A DNA stretch of 64,000 bases from Chloroflexota bacterium (GCA_029262735.1 JAJCYY010000110.1:62001-126000); one strand, 5' to 3'; counted from the first letter of the stretch, positions 55,217 through 64,000 are shown. Program-made: numbers and translations. Notes: generated from the letters alone by a model not told the origin.

Positions 55217-56373
55217 CCACATCCACCCCTCGTCGTCGCACAGCTGACAACGCCAGACGTCGCCGTCGCAGAAAGGCGCAGGTAAAGAAGTCTCTCTGGC
55301 AGAGGTTCAACGACAACGAGATTTTCTCAAAGAAGAAGCCGAAGAAAACGGAAGTGATCGCATTCACGCGCGAGCTCACCACGCTGCTCGACTCCGGAAT
55401 TGGCATGGGACCGGCCCTGCTAATGCTGGGAGAGCAGCGCAAGGGCACCATGCTGGGTGACGCCGTGAATGGAATGGCGGAAGACCTCAACGCAGGACTG
55501 ACTATTGCCGAGTCAATGACCAAGCACCCGGACGTCTTCCCGAAGATATATGTAAGAACGGTTTCCGCGGCAGACCGCGGCGCGCCACTCACAACCTCTC
55601 TGAAGCAGGCTGCTGACTTCATGGACACCGCAGCCTCCGCGATGGCGCAGGCAAAGCGGGCGATGGTATATCCGGCAATGATCCTCACAGTGGGTATCGG
55701 TGTCACAATCCTGCTGCTGACCGTGTCGCTACCGCAGATGATCGGGCTTTTTGAAAACCTCGAAACCCAGCTGCCGTTGCCGACAAGGATCCTGATCGCA
55801 TTCTCAGGGTTTCTCCGCACATATCCGCTATTCATACTCGCCGGACTTGTCGTGGGGGTTATGGGGTTGCTGAGGTTCAAGGGAACGGAAAGAGGCAGGC
55901 GGATCACACACCACGGCATGCTCAAGTTGCCTCTAATGAGCGGCGTTGTGCTCTCAAGCGACATTGCCCGGGCTTCAGGCGCTCTGGCCGCACTCACAGA
56001 GGTGGGAATGCCGGTGCCGGATGCACTGGACGTGGCCCGTGAGACGGTGGGTAACGACATCATCCGTGCTGCTCTGACCGAAGCAAGACAGGGACTGATC
56101 GCAGGTGAAGGCCTTGCAGGTCCGCTCGACAAATCAGGGCTATTCCCACCTACCTTCATACAGACACTCAGGGTGGCAGAAGACACCGGCACGCTCGATG
56201 CCAACCTGAAGCGCATGTCCGAGTTTTACCAGCACGATGCCCAGGAAAAGGTGAAGAGCATGGTGGGCCTGATTGAGCCGCTGTCCACAGTGATCGTGGC
56301 TCTTGCAGTGGGATTCATTGCCATGTCCGTGATCATGCCCATGTATTCAGCCCTAGGTGCTCTCCAGGATTAG
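55213..56373 (+). CDS. pilC: Type IV pilus inner-membrane platform protein PilC (GspF family)
   Basis: 386 residues. FTRELTTLLDSGIGMGPAL starts the first GspF domain, and ALAALTEVGMPVPDALDVA the second; three membrane helices follow the usual order (about 160-190, 210-235 and 350-380). PilC binds PilB and couples ATP hydrolysis to pilus assembly. A basic N-terminal tail (RRRTADNARRRRRRKAQVKK) is longer than usual. The antisense frame is also open but has no coding features. 175 bases separate it from the next minor pilin gene. Confidence 0.92.
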   Translation: MTTSTPRRRTADNARRRRRRKAQVKKSLWQRFNDNEIFSKKKPKKTEVIAFTRELTTLLDSGIGMGPALLMLGEQRKGTMLGDAVNGMAEDLNAGLTIAESMTKHPDVFPKIYVRTVSAADRGAPLTTSLKQAADFMDTAASAMAQAKRAMVYPAMILTVGIGVTILLLTVSLPQMIGLFENLETQLPLPTRILIAFSGFLRTYPLFILAGLVVGVMGLLRFKGTERGRRITHHGMLKLPLMSGVVLSSDIARASGALAALTEVGMPVPDALDVARETVGNDIIRAALTEARQGLIAGEGLAGPLDKSGLFPPTFIQTLRVAEDTGTLDANLKRMSEFYQHDAQEKVKSMVGLIEPLSTVIVALAVGFIAMSVIMPMYSALGALQD

Positions 56374-56548
56374 GGCTGAACAGCGCCTGCCGCGACACTT
56401 CTCCAGTGCCGTGCACTCTCGATTGGGCGAACCGGTTGGCTCGCCAATCGATACCTGTGGTACTCGACGCACACCGTTAGCACACCCTTACCAGCCCGCC
56501 TGAATTCCTCCGCGGCGAGATGATGTAAGTGGTTGTGATTTTCAACTA

Positions 56549-56962
56549 ATGGGGATGGTGACCTTAATGCTACGAGTTCGCCGGAAATCGGCTCGCGATC
56601 GAGGCAAGTTGCGCCAGAGCGGCGTGATCCTGATCGAAACGCTCGTCGGAATCTCGGTCATCAGCACCACAGTGCTGGCGGGACTCGTCGCGCTCTCAAC
56701 AGCATCGATTGCCACGAAACAGGTTGACGAAGCCACCCAGGGCGCTGTGATCGCTGTGTCACAGCTCGAACTCATCCGAACCCTGCCGTACGTGGCCACC
56801 GGAGGTTCGTATACATCGATCACTCCACAGCCTGGCTACGCGGTAGCGAACACCACCACCGCGTACCCGGGTGGCAACTCGGACATTCAGAACGTCACCG
56901 TAACGGTCTCGTTCGCCGGAGAGACGGTTCAAGAACAGACGATAGTGAAAATCAACCGGTGA
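56549..56962 (+). CDS. Minor prepilin, PilV-like
   Basis: 137 residues. SGVILIETLVGISVISTTVL shows the prepilin site G/VILIE with Glu at +5 and the hydrophobic N-helix; the rest is a small beta-rich domain (QLELIRTLPYVATGG ... VTVSFAGETVQ). The start at ATG 56549 could be later (ATG 56567). Its stop overlaps the next gene by four bases. Such minor pilins prime pilus assembly. The leader (about 27 residues) is longer than in the major pilin. Confidence 0.8.
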   Translation: MGMVTLMLRVRRKSARDRGKLRQSGVILIETLVGISVISTTVLAGLVALSTASIATKQVDEATQGAVIAVSQLELIRTLPYVATGGSYTSITPQPGYAVANTTTAYPGGNSDIQNVTVTVSFAGETVQEQTIVKINR

Positions 56963-57462
56963 GGGGAATGAATCTGGAACGCAAACAGCTTGAAGACCAG
57001 GAAAAGCAGAGGGGTTTCACTCTGCTGGAATTCATGGTGTCGATCGGATTCATGGCATTGCTGGCCGGGCTGATATCGGGAAGCACATTTCTTTCGATCA
57101 GGACGGGCACGGAGGCCGGCGCGGTGGCGGACGTTGCAGTGGAGACGGCAACCACGACACGCTGGCTCGTGAGAGACGTTCACAGGGCGGAGACAACAAA
57201 CATCGTAGACCTGGCTCCTGCCGTCACAACGGCCAGTTTCAGTTGGGACGACGGCGGTCCTGTCACATGCACCTTCTCGCTCGTGGGTTCACAGTTCATC
57301 CGAGACTGCGGAGGACCACAGGTAGCAATCGGCAAATTGATCAGCAATCTTACCTTTGTCCGAAGCGGCAATCTGATCACGGCTAACTACCAGATCGTGC
57401 CGCCAAGAGCAGTTGACCGAACACAGACGGTAGACCTGAATATCGCATTGGGAGGCGGATAA
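56959..57462 (+). CDS. Minor prepilin, PilW/GspJ-like
   Basis: 167 residues from GTG 56959 (ATG 56968 possible). QRGFTLLEFMVSIGFMALLA carries the prepilin site G/FTLLE with Glu at +5. The globular part has two Cys (CTFS and DCGG) likely bonded and ends in a beta-strand (TVDLNIALGG). Overlaps the next gene by one base (TAATG). Probable tip or priming subunit with its neighbours. Confidence 0.8.
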   Translation: MRGMNLERKQLEDQEKQRGFTLLEFMVSIGFMALLAGLISGSTFLSIRTGTEAGAVADVAVETATTTRWLVRDVHRAETTNIVDLAPAVTTASFSWDDGGPVTCTFSLVGSQFIRDCGGPQVAIGKLISNLTFVRSGNLITANYQIVPPRAVDRTQTVDLNIALGGG

Positions 57463-58808
57463 TGAATAGGCTTTTCAAGCGCATCGCAAGGACCTTCCGG
57501 ATTGACCAGAAGGCTGACCGAGTTCGCCGCCAGGGCGGCTACGTCGTCATCTCACTTGCTGCAATTGGTCTGTTCGGTGGCGCCGCCGCGGCAACACCCG
57601 TCCTGAACAGGATTGTCGGCTCGCTGAACGCCTCTGACACCAGCCCGGTGGACCAGTCTGGCGCAGCCTGCGCTGCTGAGCACGCCCTCTGGCGGCTGGA
57701 GAACGACCCGACACTCTGGTCCAGCATGAGCGGCTCACCGCCATCAACCTCGTATCAGCACCCGGCCTGCGGCGTTCTCTCCGATGCCGACATCGATGTG
57801 GGCGCGCTCGATGATCCGCCGACCGGAGATGACCGTTTCGATGTGGCTCTGACCGTTACTCCGGACGTTCACCCGCAGAACACAGATGTCGAATTCACCT
57901 ACACGCTGACAGTCACGAACGATGACATCGTTCCCCACGACATCAGCCGGGTCATCATCGATCCAAAATGGTTCTTCAAACCGGACGCCGTTGCCGGTAC
58001 CACGTCCGGCATCACAACCGCAGATCCGATCGAGACGGGTTGCTTCTTCGGCTACTGCCGATTCCAATGGGACCTATTCCCGTACGTTGAAGTCCCGCCA
58101 TTTGGTGGTGAGGTCAGCCTGACCTTCACGGCCGAAGACAACCGTTCGTTCGGTTCGCACTTTACCGGGGCCGAAGTCAGGTTCGATGGCGTTGGCACAA
58201 TAGACGCGCCGAACTCAGCTCGCGTCCGGTTCCAGAACGACAACGCCCTCAGGGTTGAGCAGTTCGTCACTCCCGGTTTCGGAGCAGCCGGCGAGACGGT
58301 TACTTATGACTACACCATCCGCGCCCACAACGACGGGGCCACGCCGCTGACGCTTGAGTGGATCAGGAACTGGTCGACGCAGGATTTCTCCTACGTCGCG
58401 GGCTCGACTGAGTTCACCGTTGGCAGTTCTCAAAGCTCCTTTGCCGATCCGACCATTACGTCGACCGGATGGTTCTTCGAGTTCATCACGCTGGATGACC
58501 GCTCAAGGTACTTCTGGAACGTGCCGCCAACCACAATCAACCCTGGCTCCAGTGTTGATCTGACGTACCAGTTGCAGGCTAGTTTGGAGCCGGGAACATA
58601 TTTCTCGCGGGCCTCAGCCTACGTGTCCGAGGCGCCGGGCGGCATCTTCGCACTGTTGGACCTCTCAACCTCAACAAGCGGGGAGACAGCCCCGATTGAG
58701 ATCTACCAGGGATTCACAATCACTGCCGTGCACGAAGGCACCACCGTTGAAGTGATCGGCAATATCACTGCGAACGGTATCGAAGTCCTATCCTGGAAGG
58801 AGTTCTAA
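57462..58808 (+). CDS. Large pilus-locus surface protein with DUF11-like domains
   Basis: 448 residues. One N-terminal hydrophobic helix (YVVISLAAIGLFGGAAAATP) lies after a basic stretch, at the place where PilX-like proteins have their prepilin helix, although a clean G/FxxxE site is not seen (GGYVVIS). The rest is all beta: two DUF11-type repeats ('FTYTLTVTNDD...', 'VTYDYTIRAHNDG...') common in Chloroflexota cell-surface proteins. By position it replaces PilX/PilY-type genes and may be a pilus-tip adhesin. Precedes PilO by 8 bases. Confidence 0.7.
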   Translation: MNRLFKRIARTFRIDQKADRVRRQGGYVVISLAAIGLFGGAAAATPVLNRIVGSLNASDTSPVDQSGAACAAEHALWRLENDPTLWSSMSGSPPSTSYQHPACGVLSDADIDVGALDDPPTGDDRFDVALTVTPDVHPQNTDVEFTYTLTVTNDDIVPHDISRVIIDPKWFFKPDAVAGTTSGITTADPIETGCFFGYCRFQWDLFPYVEVPPFGGEVSLTFTAEDNRSFGSHFTGAEVRFDGVGTIDAPNSARVRFQNDNALRVEQFVTPGFGAAGETVTYDYTIRAHNDGATPLTLEWIRNWSTQDFSYVAGSTEFTVGSSQSSFADPTITSTGWFFEFITLDDRSRYFWNVPPTTINPGSSVDLTYQLQASLEPGTYFSRASAYVSEAPGGIFALLDLSTSTSGETAPIEIYQGFTITAVHEGTTVEVIGNITANGIEVLSWKEF

Positions 58809-58816
58809 ACCGGACC

Positions 58817-59539
58817 ATGGTTGCTAAGGCCATTGACAGATCTGCCGCTCAGCGCCCCGTCAATGACGAGGACGCATTAGAGTCCGGTCTGCGAGAAAAA
58901 CTGAACAGTCAGATGGCGCCCTTGCTTGCGCGCCTGAAGAACAGGTGGGTCCTTCTCGCCCTCTTCATACTTGCTTACGTGCCGTTTGGTGTTTCGTTCA
59001 TGGGCGCCTACCAGGACTACACCACATTGCAAACACGCATCAGTGCGCAAGAGGCGGTCCTGGCGCTGCCGGAGCCACTTACGAGCGACATCGCGAAAGG
59101 TCTCACCTCGTGGACCGCGGCACTGGAAACTGCTACGCAAGCCCAGGTCTTAGAACTCGCCGACTCCAGCCTGGTTGAGCGGCTGATCGCTGCCGCAACC
59201 ACCACCGGAATCGAGATCGAGTCGGTATCTACTTCCGAGAATGAAGTTGTCCCGGTTGGCGTCGAGGCCTATGAGGTCACACCGGTGCTGCTGCGTGTTC
59301 GCGGTGACTTGCCATCCATCGAAAGCTTCATCAATCTCCTCGAAGGAGATGCCATTGAAGCCCTCGAAATCCGAAACTCTCTCGTCGCCCCAGACGAAGA
59401 AGGATTCACTGCCACCGTGCGAGTGCTTGTATTCAACAGACCTGTCGATCCCTCAGAACTCGACGAAGAGGAGCTCGAGGAGCTTTCACGCCGGGTTTCT
59501 GACGAAGAACTAGACGCAGCTGCCGGGGGCGGAAGATGA
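58817..59539 (+). CDS. pilO: PilO-like bitopic membrane protein
   Basis: 240 residues: charged cytoplasmic N-terminus, one membrane helix (WVLLALFILAYVPFGVSFMG), coiled-coil-like stretch (TTLQTRISAQEAVL) and a ferredoxin-like PilO domain (SLVERLIAAATTTGIEIESV ... LRVRGDLPSIESFINLLEGD). With PilN it forms the alignment ring under the pilus. Ends in an acidic tail. Overlaps the PilM-PilN gene by four bases. Confidence 0.8.
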   Translation: MVAKAIDRSAAQRPVNDEDALESGLREKLNSQMAPLLARLKNRWVLLALFILAYVPFGVSFMGAYQDYTTLQTRISAQEAVLALPEPLTSDIAKGLTSWTAALETATQAQVLELADSSLVERLIAAATTTGIEIESVSTSENEVVPVGVEAYEVTPVLLRVRGDLPSIESFINLLEGDAIEALEIRNSLVAPDEEGFTATVRVLVFNRPVDPSELDEEELEELSRRVSDEELDAAAGGGR

Positions 59540-61524
59540 TCAACCGTCGCTGGAAGCGCGCAAGCGCTGCAGACCAGGACATGAACTGGCTTGATCGTGC
59601 CGACCGCTGGCTCAAAGACAGGCTTCTGTTTTTAGGCCGGACATTTCTATGGCATGAGATGAACCAGCAGTCCTTCAAACTCCCTCAGGAGTCGGAGGAC
59701 CACGGACCGTTTGGCCAGATCGGCCCCAGGAGCATTGCGACTGTTCGCACCGGCGCAGTTGCAGCAGGACGAGTTGCAGCTTCACCGTTCGGTGCGTTCA
59801 TCACAATTACAGTTGGAGACTCGGCGATCAGGGTGCTGGTGGCACGGGGAAACCGTGTCCGGAGCTGGGCTGAGGCGCATCTGCCGGTAGGAGTCGTTCA
59901 GGACGGCCTCATTGTGGATGAGACCACCTTCACCGAGGCGATGAGCAGGGTGATCGAGGAGATTGGCAAGGGCGCCAAGCTAAGCGGCGCAAAAGTATCG
60001 ATCGCCATCACTGGCCGCAATGTCGTACAACGCCGATTCACGGTGTTCCTGGAGCCCGGTGAGAACCTGACCGAGGCGATCATTGATGCCAGCGCGGAGC
60101 GCATGTCGATCAGGCCGGAAGAGCTGCAACTGGCTTGGGATGCCGCAAAGGCCGACTACGACGCGCCCGCAATGGATGATGATGACGACGGAGACGACAA
60201 CGTCTTCGAAGATCTGGAAGCTGAACTGGATTCCGACCTCGATGGCGATCCGTACGATGTGTACGCCTTCGGAATGTACCGCCACGTCCTGCGCAGGAAC
60301 CTTCGTACACTCTCTGACACCGGTGCGAAATTCTCGACCGTCCAGCCGAAGGCGATAGCTCTTGCCGCTGCGGTCAATGAACGCTCGGGCATCGTGCTCG
60401 ATATCGAGTCGAACAGCATCACGGTCATCGTGCTGCGGGACGGCCTGCCAGAGGTTGTCAGAGAGGTCGGAATCGACCAGAAGCTGACCCCGGAGCAATG
60501 GCAGCAGTCTGTCACCACCCAGGTCAGCCGGACCGTGGCCTTCCACGACTCGATGTACCCTGACAGCCCACTGCCAGACGATTCGAGCCTGTTCTTCACA
60601 GGAGCCGCGGACTCGACTGTAGGCTCCGCCGACATAGCGGCCGGCTCAATTCCTTACCGGCGGAGGAGCCTTCCTCCGACGCTGCGTGCGCCAGAAGAGT
60701 TCCCTTTCGCCCGATATGCCGCAAACGTCGGTCTCGCACTGGTAACAGGTAAGCACTGGTGGCAGCGGACCCGAGTATCGATCATCGACAGGCCGATGCT
60801 CGATTTCCGTCCGACGGAGTTCAAGCCCAAGCCGTTCCCAATCCAGGCCACACTGACAGCATCTATGGTCGGAGTGCTGGTGTTGGGCCTCGGCGGAATA
60901 TTCCAGATGTCAACGGCTCAACAGAATTCGGTCGTCAGGTCGCAGGACGAACTGGCGGCTCTGGAACGTAATGTCGGTCTAAAGGAGCTGCGTGTACGCC
61001 GAGCAGCCGATCAGCGCGCCGAGATAACCGAGTTGCGAATTCAGACCGAGGACTTGCAGGACAAGATCAATCTGGTCAAGGATCGCGAGCGTGGTTTCGC
61101 TACTGTGGTCGACGTGATTACCGATAGCATGGCGTCAATTGCGGATGTGGAACTTCTTGAGATCGATGACGACGGTAAAGTCGTCGACGTCAGCATCACC
61201 GGTGTCGACTTCACCAGCGTTCTCAGGTTCGTCAGACTACTCGAAGAAAAGTCCGGATTCACCGATGTTCGCATCCGTACCGTCAGTTCCCGCGACGAAG
61301 AGATTGTTCCCGATGAAGAAGAGGGCGGTAGTGGCTCCGTTGGCACCAGTGGATCGGGCGGAGGGAATGGCCAGATTCCAGGTGGCCCTCTTGCGGCGCC
61401 GGGGGACGAAGAGATCGAAACACAGCAGGTCGTGACCTTCAACCTCACGCTGACGCGGACACCGAGACTCAATCCGCCTGCGGAAGAGGAACAGCCGCAG
61501 ACTGAGGCACCGGTAGAGGGCTAG
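59536..61524 (+). CDS. PilM-PilN fusion protein
   Basis: 662 residues. The first ~420 form a PilM-like actin fold: GAFITITVGDSAIRVLVARGN (first phosphate loop), VSIAITGRNVVQRRFTVF, AERMSIRPEEL and ERSGIVLDIESNSITVIVLRDG (second phosphate loop), with an Asp/Glu-rich insert (about 214-240). A single membrane helix (about 440-460, LTASMVGVLVLGLGGIFQM) and a coiled coil lead to a PilN-like domain (DVELLEIDDDGKVVDVSI ... LRFVRLLEEKSGFTDVR) and an acidic Gly/Ser tail. In most bacteria PilM and PilN are separate and bind each other through PilN's N-terminal peptide; here one chain does both. Last gene of the operon, 28 bases from the convergent Gfo/Idh/MocA gene. Confidence 0.8.
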   Translation: MINRRWKRASAADQDMNWLDRADRWLKDRLLFLGRTFLWHEMNQQSFKLPQESEDHGPFGQIGPRSIATVRTGAVAAGRVAASPFGAFITITVGDSAIRVLVARGNRVRSWAEAHLPVGVVQDGLIVDETTFTEAMSRVIEEIGKGAKLSGAKVSIAITGRNVVQRRFTVFLEPGENLTEAIIDASAERMSIRPEELQLAWDAAKADYDAPAMDDDDDGDDNVFEDLEAELDSDLDGDPYDVYAFGMYRHVLRRNLRTLSDTGAKFSTVQPKAIALAAAVNERSGIVLDIESNSITVIVLRDGLPEVVREVGIDQKLTPEQWQQSVTTQVSRTVAFHDSMYPDSPLPDDSSLFFTGAADSTVGSADIAAGSIPYRRRSLPPTLRAPEEFPFARYAANVGLALVTGKHWWQRTRVSIIDRPMLDFRPTEFKPKPFPIQATLTASMVGVLVLGLGGIFQMSTAQQNSVVRSQDELAALERNVGLKELRVRRAADQRAEITELRIQTEDLQDKINLVKDRERGFATVVDVITDSMASIADVELLEIDDDGKVVDVSITGVDFTSVLRFVRLLEEKSGFTDVRIRTVSSRDEEIVPDEEEGGSGSVGTSGSGGGNGQIPGGPLAAPGDEEIETQQVVTFNLTLTRTPRLNPPAEEEQPQTEAPVEG

Positions 61525-61551
61525 TTTCGGGAAAGCCCGACCTGACCACCG

Positions 61552-62724
61552 TTATCGTTCGGCAGCCATCTCTTCGTGCACCGTACGCATCGCCTGGTGA
61601 TGCGGCACACCATCGTCTCTCAGTGCCTTGTAACGCGCCTCGTCAATCCCCTCACGGTTTAAGAAGCCGCGAATATCGTAACGGCCCTCCACCTCAACCG
61701 GCAGCTTCCCCTCCTCGATCATCATCGCAAGCGGGTACTCTTTCTCATCGAGCGGCAGATGGATCACCCTGTTGTTTCGTGCCGACTCGTACATCGCCAT
61801 CATCACCTCGACTGTGTCCCGAGCGTTCCGGCCAGAGCCGCGGTGCTCCGGCCCGCCCTCTATCCACTCGATCAGCTCACGCGTCTGCGCTGCATTCGTG
61901 TTTCCACCAATCGCCTGGTCACCGTCCTGCAGACCCAGCGGTACGTTGCTCCAGCCCGCCGTAGAGGCGTTGAACAGCTTCACCTTCGTCTCGGTAACGT
62001 GTAGCAAGCCCTCTGTGCCTCGCAGCAGAAACTTCCCGGCATCACAGTCTCTATCCCACAGGTCCGACTGGATGAAGAACTGCAGGCTCGGCCCGAAGTG
62101 AATCAGCCCCATGCAGGAGTCCTCGATGGCCGTGTCCCGTTCGTGCTTGTCAGTCCTGCGCTCGACAGCGCCCATAACCCACTGCGCCTTCGGGTCTCCG
62201 GTAACGAACCGTGCGCCGTCTATCGAATGCGTGCCCCAGTTGGCGAGGCCGTCTATCACCCTGAGATCGGCCCGCAGCACCTCGCCGATCGCACCATCTT
62301 CAACCAGCTCCTTCGCCTTCTCCCAGCCCGGAGTGAAGCGACGTTGGTGGCTGATGACCAGTTTCGTATCGTTCGCCTCGCACGCCTCAACCATCCGGTC
62401 AGCTCCCGCCATGCCGATAGCCATCGGCTTCTCGCAAATGATGCCCTGCACGCTCGGCCACGCCGCCGCCTCAACCGTCACAGGGTCATGCAGCAGGTGC
62501 CAGACGCACACGCTCACGATGTCCGGGTTCTCCCTCTCCAGCGCCTCTGTAAGGGTGGCATAGCCGCGCGGGATGCCGTACTCATCCATGTACGTCTGGC
62601 GAGCGGGAGCGATAGGGTCGACCACCGCAACGACATCGACCTCGTCAACACGGTTGTAGCCGTCCATATGCGCGTTGCCAATCGAACCGGCGCCAACGAT
62701 GATCGCCTTGTACTGCTTCGTCAT
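61552..62724 (-). CDS. Gfo/Idh/MocA family oxidoreductase
   Basis: 390 residues from ATG 62724 with GGAG upstream. KAIIVGAGSIGNAHMDGYNR is the nucleotide-binding start, IVSVCVWHLLHDP and IICEKPMAIG contain the EKP motif, and LANWGTHSIDGARFV carries the catalytic-type His. C-terminal half is the usual beta-sheet domain (SDLWDRDCDAGKFLLRGTEG). An NAD(P)-dependent oxidoreductase of sugars or inositol-like polyols. Not related closely to the A/T-rich copy at 35036. Its substrate is unknown. Confidence 0.9.
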   Translation of the reverse strand: MTKQYKAIIVGAGSIGNAHMDGYNRVDEVDVVAVVDPIAPARQTYMDEYGIPRGYATLTEALERENPDIVSVCVWHLLHDPVTVEAAAWPSVQGIICEKPMAIGMAGADRMVEACEANDTKLVISHQRRFTPGWEKAKELVEDGAIGEVLRADLRVIDGLANWGTHSIDGARFVTGDPKAQWVMGAVERRTDKHERDTAIEDSCMGLIHFGPSLQFFIQSDLWDRDCDAGKFLLRGTEGLLHVTETKVKLFNASTAGWSNVPLGLQDGDQAIGGNTNAAQTRELIEWIEGGPEHRGSGRNARDTVEVMMAMYESARNNRVIHLPLDEKEYPLAMMIEEGKLPVEVEGRYDIRGFLNREGIDEARYKALRDDGVPHHQAMRTVHEEMAAER

Positions 62725-62986
62725 TCGTTACTCCAGATTGATTTCTAGCGTGCGCCCGCTGCCCTTGATCGGGAGCCCTGCGGGAGGAGGATGAACGGAA
62801 AGAGTGATTCGAACTGGCCATGTTGAACTCGAATCAACATCTCTTTTTAGGCCGGTTGATGAGATGTTCCTGATCGAAATCGAAATGACAGCCAGATCTG
62901 TGCTCCGTTCAACCCGGCAAACAATACTCCATCACCGCGCCGAACGTCAGCGCCAGCGCTTTTTCGGCTCCGCACACGATACCGAT

Positions 62987-63811
62987 CTAGTCGACCTCGT
63001 ACAGCAGTCTCACGTGCTCTTCTGTCAGAGCTGAATCGAAGATTTGCAGGTCGTCCAGAGTGATCGGTGTGTAGACGGGGGAAGACGCGAACAGGTCCGT
63101 TGCGACAAACAACGGCGCGTTGTTGATCGATATACCGCTGCCCTCGAACAGTCGTGACCCGGCTGGCTCACCATCCACAAAGATCGAGATCGCAGAGCCG
63201 TCGTAGACACCCACCACATGGTGCCATTCGCCAGGTCGCAGCTTGATCTCGGAGTCGAGGCAGCTCTGCGGCCCGACCAACGGCGCATTTGTCGCCGGTT
63301 CCACGCACACCTCAACACCGCCATCGAACAGCCACGCTCCGTAGCGGGCGTGCCCGCCGGAATCGCCGCTCTTCTCAAAGATCGTGAAAAAGCGGCCGGT
63401 ATCGACCGGCTCGTGATTCAACCAGACGGAGAATGAAACGCGGATGCCGAGATCGAGCGTTGGGGAGTCGGGAATCACGATGTGGCCTGATTGGCCGTCG
63501 AAAAAGAGCGCCGAACTGGGCGCTCCCAGCCTGTCCGGTACCGCGGTCACGTTGACTACGGTGCCGCTGTTCCTGTTGCCGGAGTCATCGGTTGCGTCAC
63601 CGTCAAACGAGTAGCTGGCAACGGGAACGGGAGACCCACTGCGTTGGGAGATAGTTGCAGGCGGCGTAGCAGTTGGTTCCAGAGTCGGAGTTGCCGTTGG
63701 TGTTGCTCCCGAACTACAGGCAACACCCAGTAGCAGCATTGTGGAGAGTAAAGAGACGGCTGCAATCCGCCTGCTCGATTTGCCGGTGTTACCCGCGCTG
63801 AAAATTTCCAT
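62987..63811 (-). CDS. Lipoprotein with LamG (concanavalin A-like) domain
   Basis: 274 residues. Signal peptide with lipobox LLGVAC then SSG (lipidated Cys near 32), a Thr/Pro/Ala linker (TPTATPTLEPTATPP), then a Laminin_G_3 domain: VASYSFDGDATDDSGNRNSG, SALFFDGQSGHIVIPDSPTL, ISFSVWLN-type strand, GEWHHVVGVYDGSAISIFVD and LDDLQIFDSALTEEHVRLLY. LamG lipoproteins bind carbohydrates or proteins at the cell surface. The lipobox CSSG with a Thr/Pro linker is the same style as in the lipoprotein at 24018. Stands alone. Confidence 0.88.
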   Translation of the reverse strand: MEIFSAGNTGKSSRRIAAVSLLSTMLLLGVACSSGATPTATPTLEPTATPPATISQRSGSPVPVASYSFDGDATDDSGNRNSGTVVNVTAVPDRLGAPSSALFFDGQSGHIVIPDSPTLDLGIRVSFSVWLNHEPVDTGRFFTIFEKSGDSGGHARYGAWLFDGGVEVCVEPATNAPLVGPQSCLDSEIKLRPGEWHHVVGVYDGSAISIFVDGEPAGSRLFEGSGISINNAPLFVATDLFASSPVYTPITLDDLQIFDSALTEEHVRLLYEVD

Positions 63812-63900
63812 GCCAGGTTGGATTCGTCAGGCGTTCTCTCGTTGCATAACCGAACTTAGGCCGAGTGCCGTAGCGCAATTTCGTTCCAGCCGGCTAGTTT

Positions 63901-64000
63901 CTATTCGCCAAATTCGCGTTCGATTTTTTCAAAGAATTCAGAGGCGTTTTTTCGAATCGCCTCGACTGAAGCCTGCGCTACGTCCGAGTAATTGAACTTC
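63901..64000 (-). CDS. C-terminal end of a gene cut by the right window edge
   Basis: On the minus strand the codons to the edge are open and end at TAG (63901-63903). The last 32 residues read KFNYSDVAQASVEAIRKNA and SEFFEKIEREFGE, an amphipathic helix with normal codon use. Too short to name a family. Confidence 0.6.
   Translation of the reverse strand, partial: KFNYSDVAQASVEAIRKNASEFFEKIEREFGE

Noticed and set aside
55104-56216. 370-codon minus-strand frame opposite PilC
   Set aside because: It mirrors the GC-rich codons of a clear PilC gene and shows no domain, signal or ribosome site; same reasoning for the long antisense frames at 44013-45026, 39374-40261 and 26369-27304.
52042-61524. 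Type II secretion system
   Set aside because: PilM, PilN and PilO equivalents and a short pilin with few disulfides favour a type IV pilus; GspC, GspD and GspK-like genes are absent.

Overview
The window looks like chromosomal DNA of an uncultured, free-living member of the Chloroflexota, most like the SAR202/Dehalococcoidia side of the phylum. This is inferred from gene content only: many single-copy oxidoreductases and hydrolases for organic-matter breakdown (GMC oxidoreductase, zinc alcohol dehydrogenase, SDR, CocE hydrolase, sulfatase, HpcH aldolase, DUF1537/PdxA pair), a type IV pilus cluster without a secretin gene, surface proteins with cadherin, LamG and DUF7467-like domains, and GC-rich codon use. 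No rRNA is present to settle the taxonomy.

Layout. 1-2463 holds the 3' end of a large cadherin/FnIII surface protein. 2495-10865 is a catabolic block: GH88/GH105-like hydrolase, GMC oxidoreductase, DUF1800/DUF1501 pair, NHL protein, a MNT/HEPN pair and an SDR. 10873-16790 continues with an acetoacetate-decarboxylase-like protein, bicupin, alcohol dehydrogenase, CocE/NonD hydrolase and HpcH/HpaI aldolase. 16989-28144 carries a secreted protein, a GH3-like adenylating enzyme, a large sensor kinase, a polysaccharide group (sugar transferase, lipoprotein, nucleotide-sugar epimerase) and a sulfatase.

28346-33589 is an integration scar. An intact tRNA-Gly(TCC) with its own terminator is followed by a truncated tyrosine recombinase, two copies of an ~85-bp direct repeat, a 3' fragment of tRNA-Lys(CTT), and finally a second copy of the 3' 51 bases of the tRNA-Gly. 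Inside lie a secreted protein built from about fourteen 29-residue hydrophobic helical repeats and, divergently, a CPBP intramembrane protease. AT-richer accessory DNA continues to about 37.7 kb (radical SAM/Gfo-Idh-MocA pair, cysteine-rich membrane protein), followed by a frameshifted secreted protein at 37744-39058.

39470-42544 is an RraA-like / DUF1537 kinase / PdxA-like cassette, probably for four-carbon sugar acids. A small DUF6966-like gene with a possible toxin remnant follows, then an Lhr-type helicase, an aldehyde dehydrogenase and a two-component system. 52042-61524 is a type IV pilus locus: a prepilin with its own terminator on the minus strand and, divergently, a tightly overlapping operon (LuxR-type regulator, PilB, PilC, three minor-pilin-like proteins, PilO, and a PilM-PilN fusion). 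The right end has a Gfo/Idh/MocA oxidoreductase, a LamG lipoprotein and the last codons of another gene that runs off the edge.
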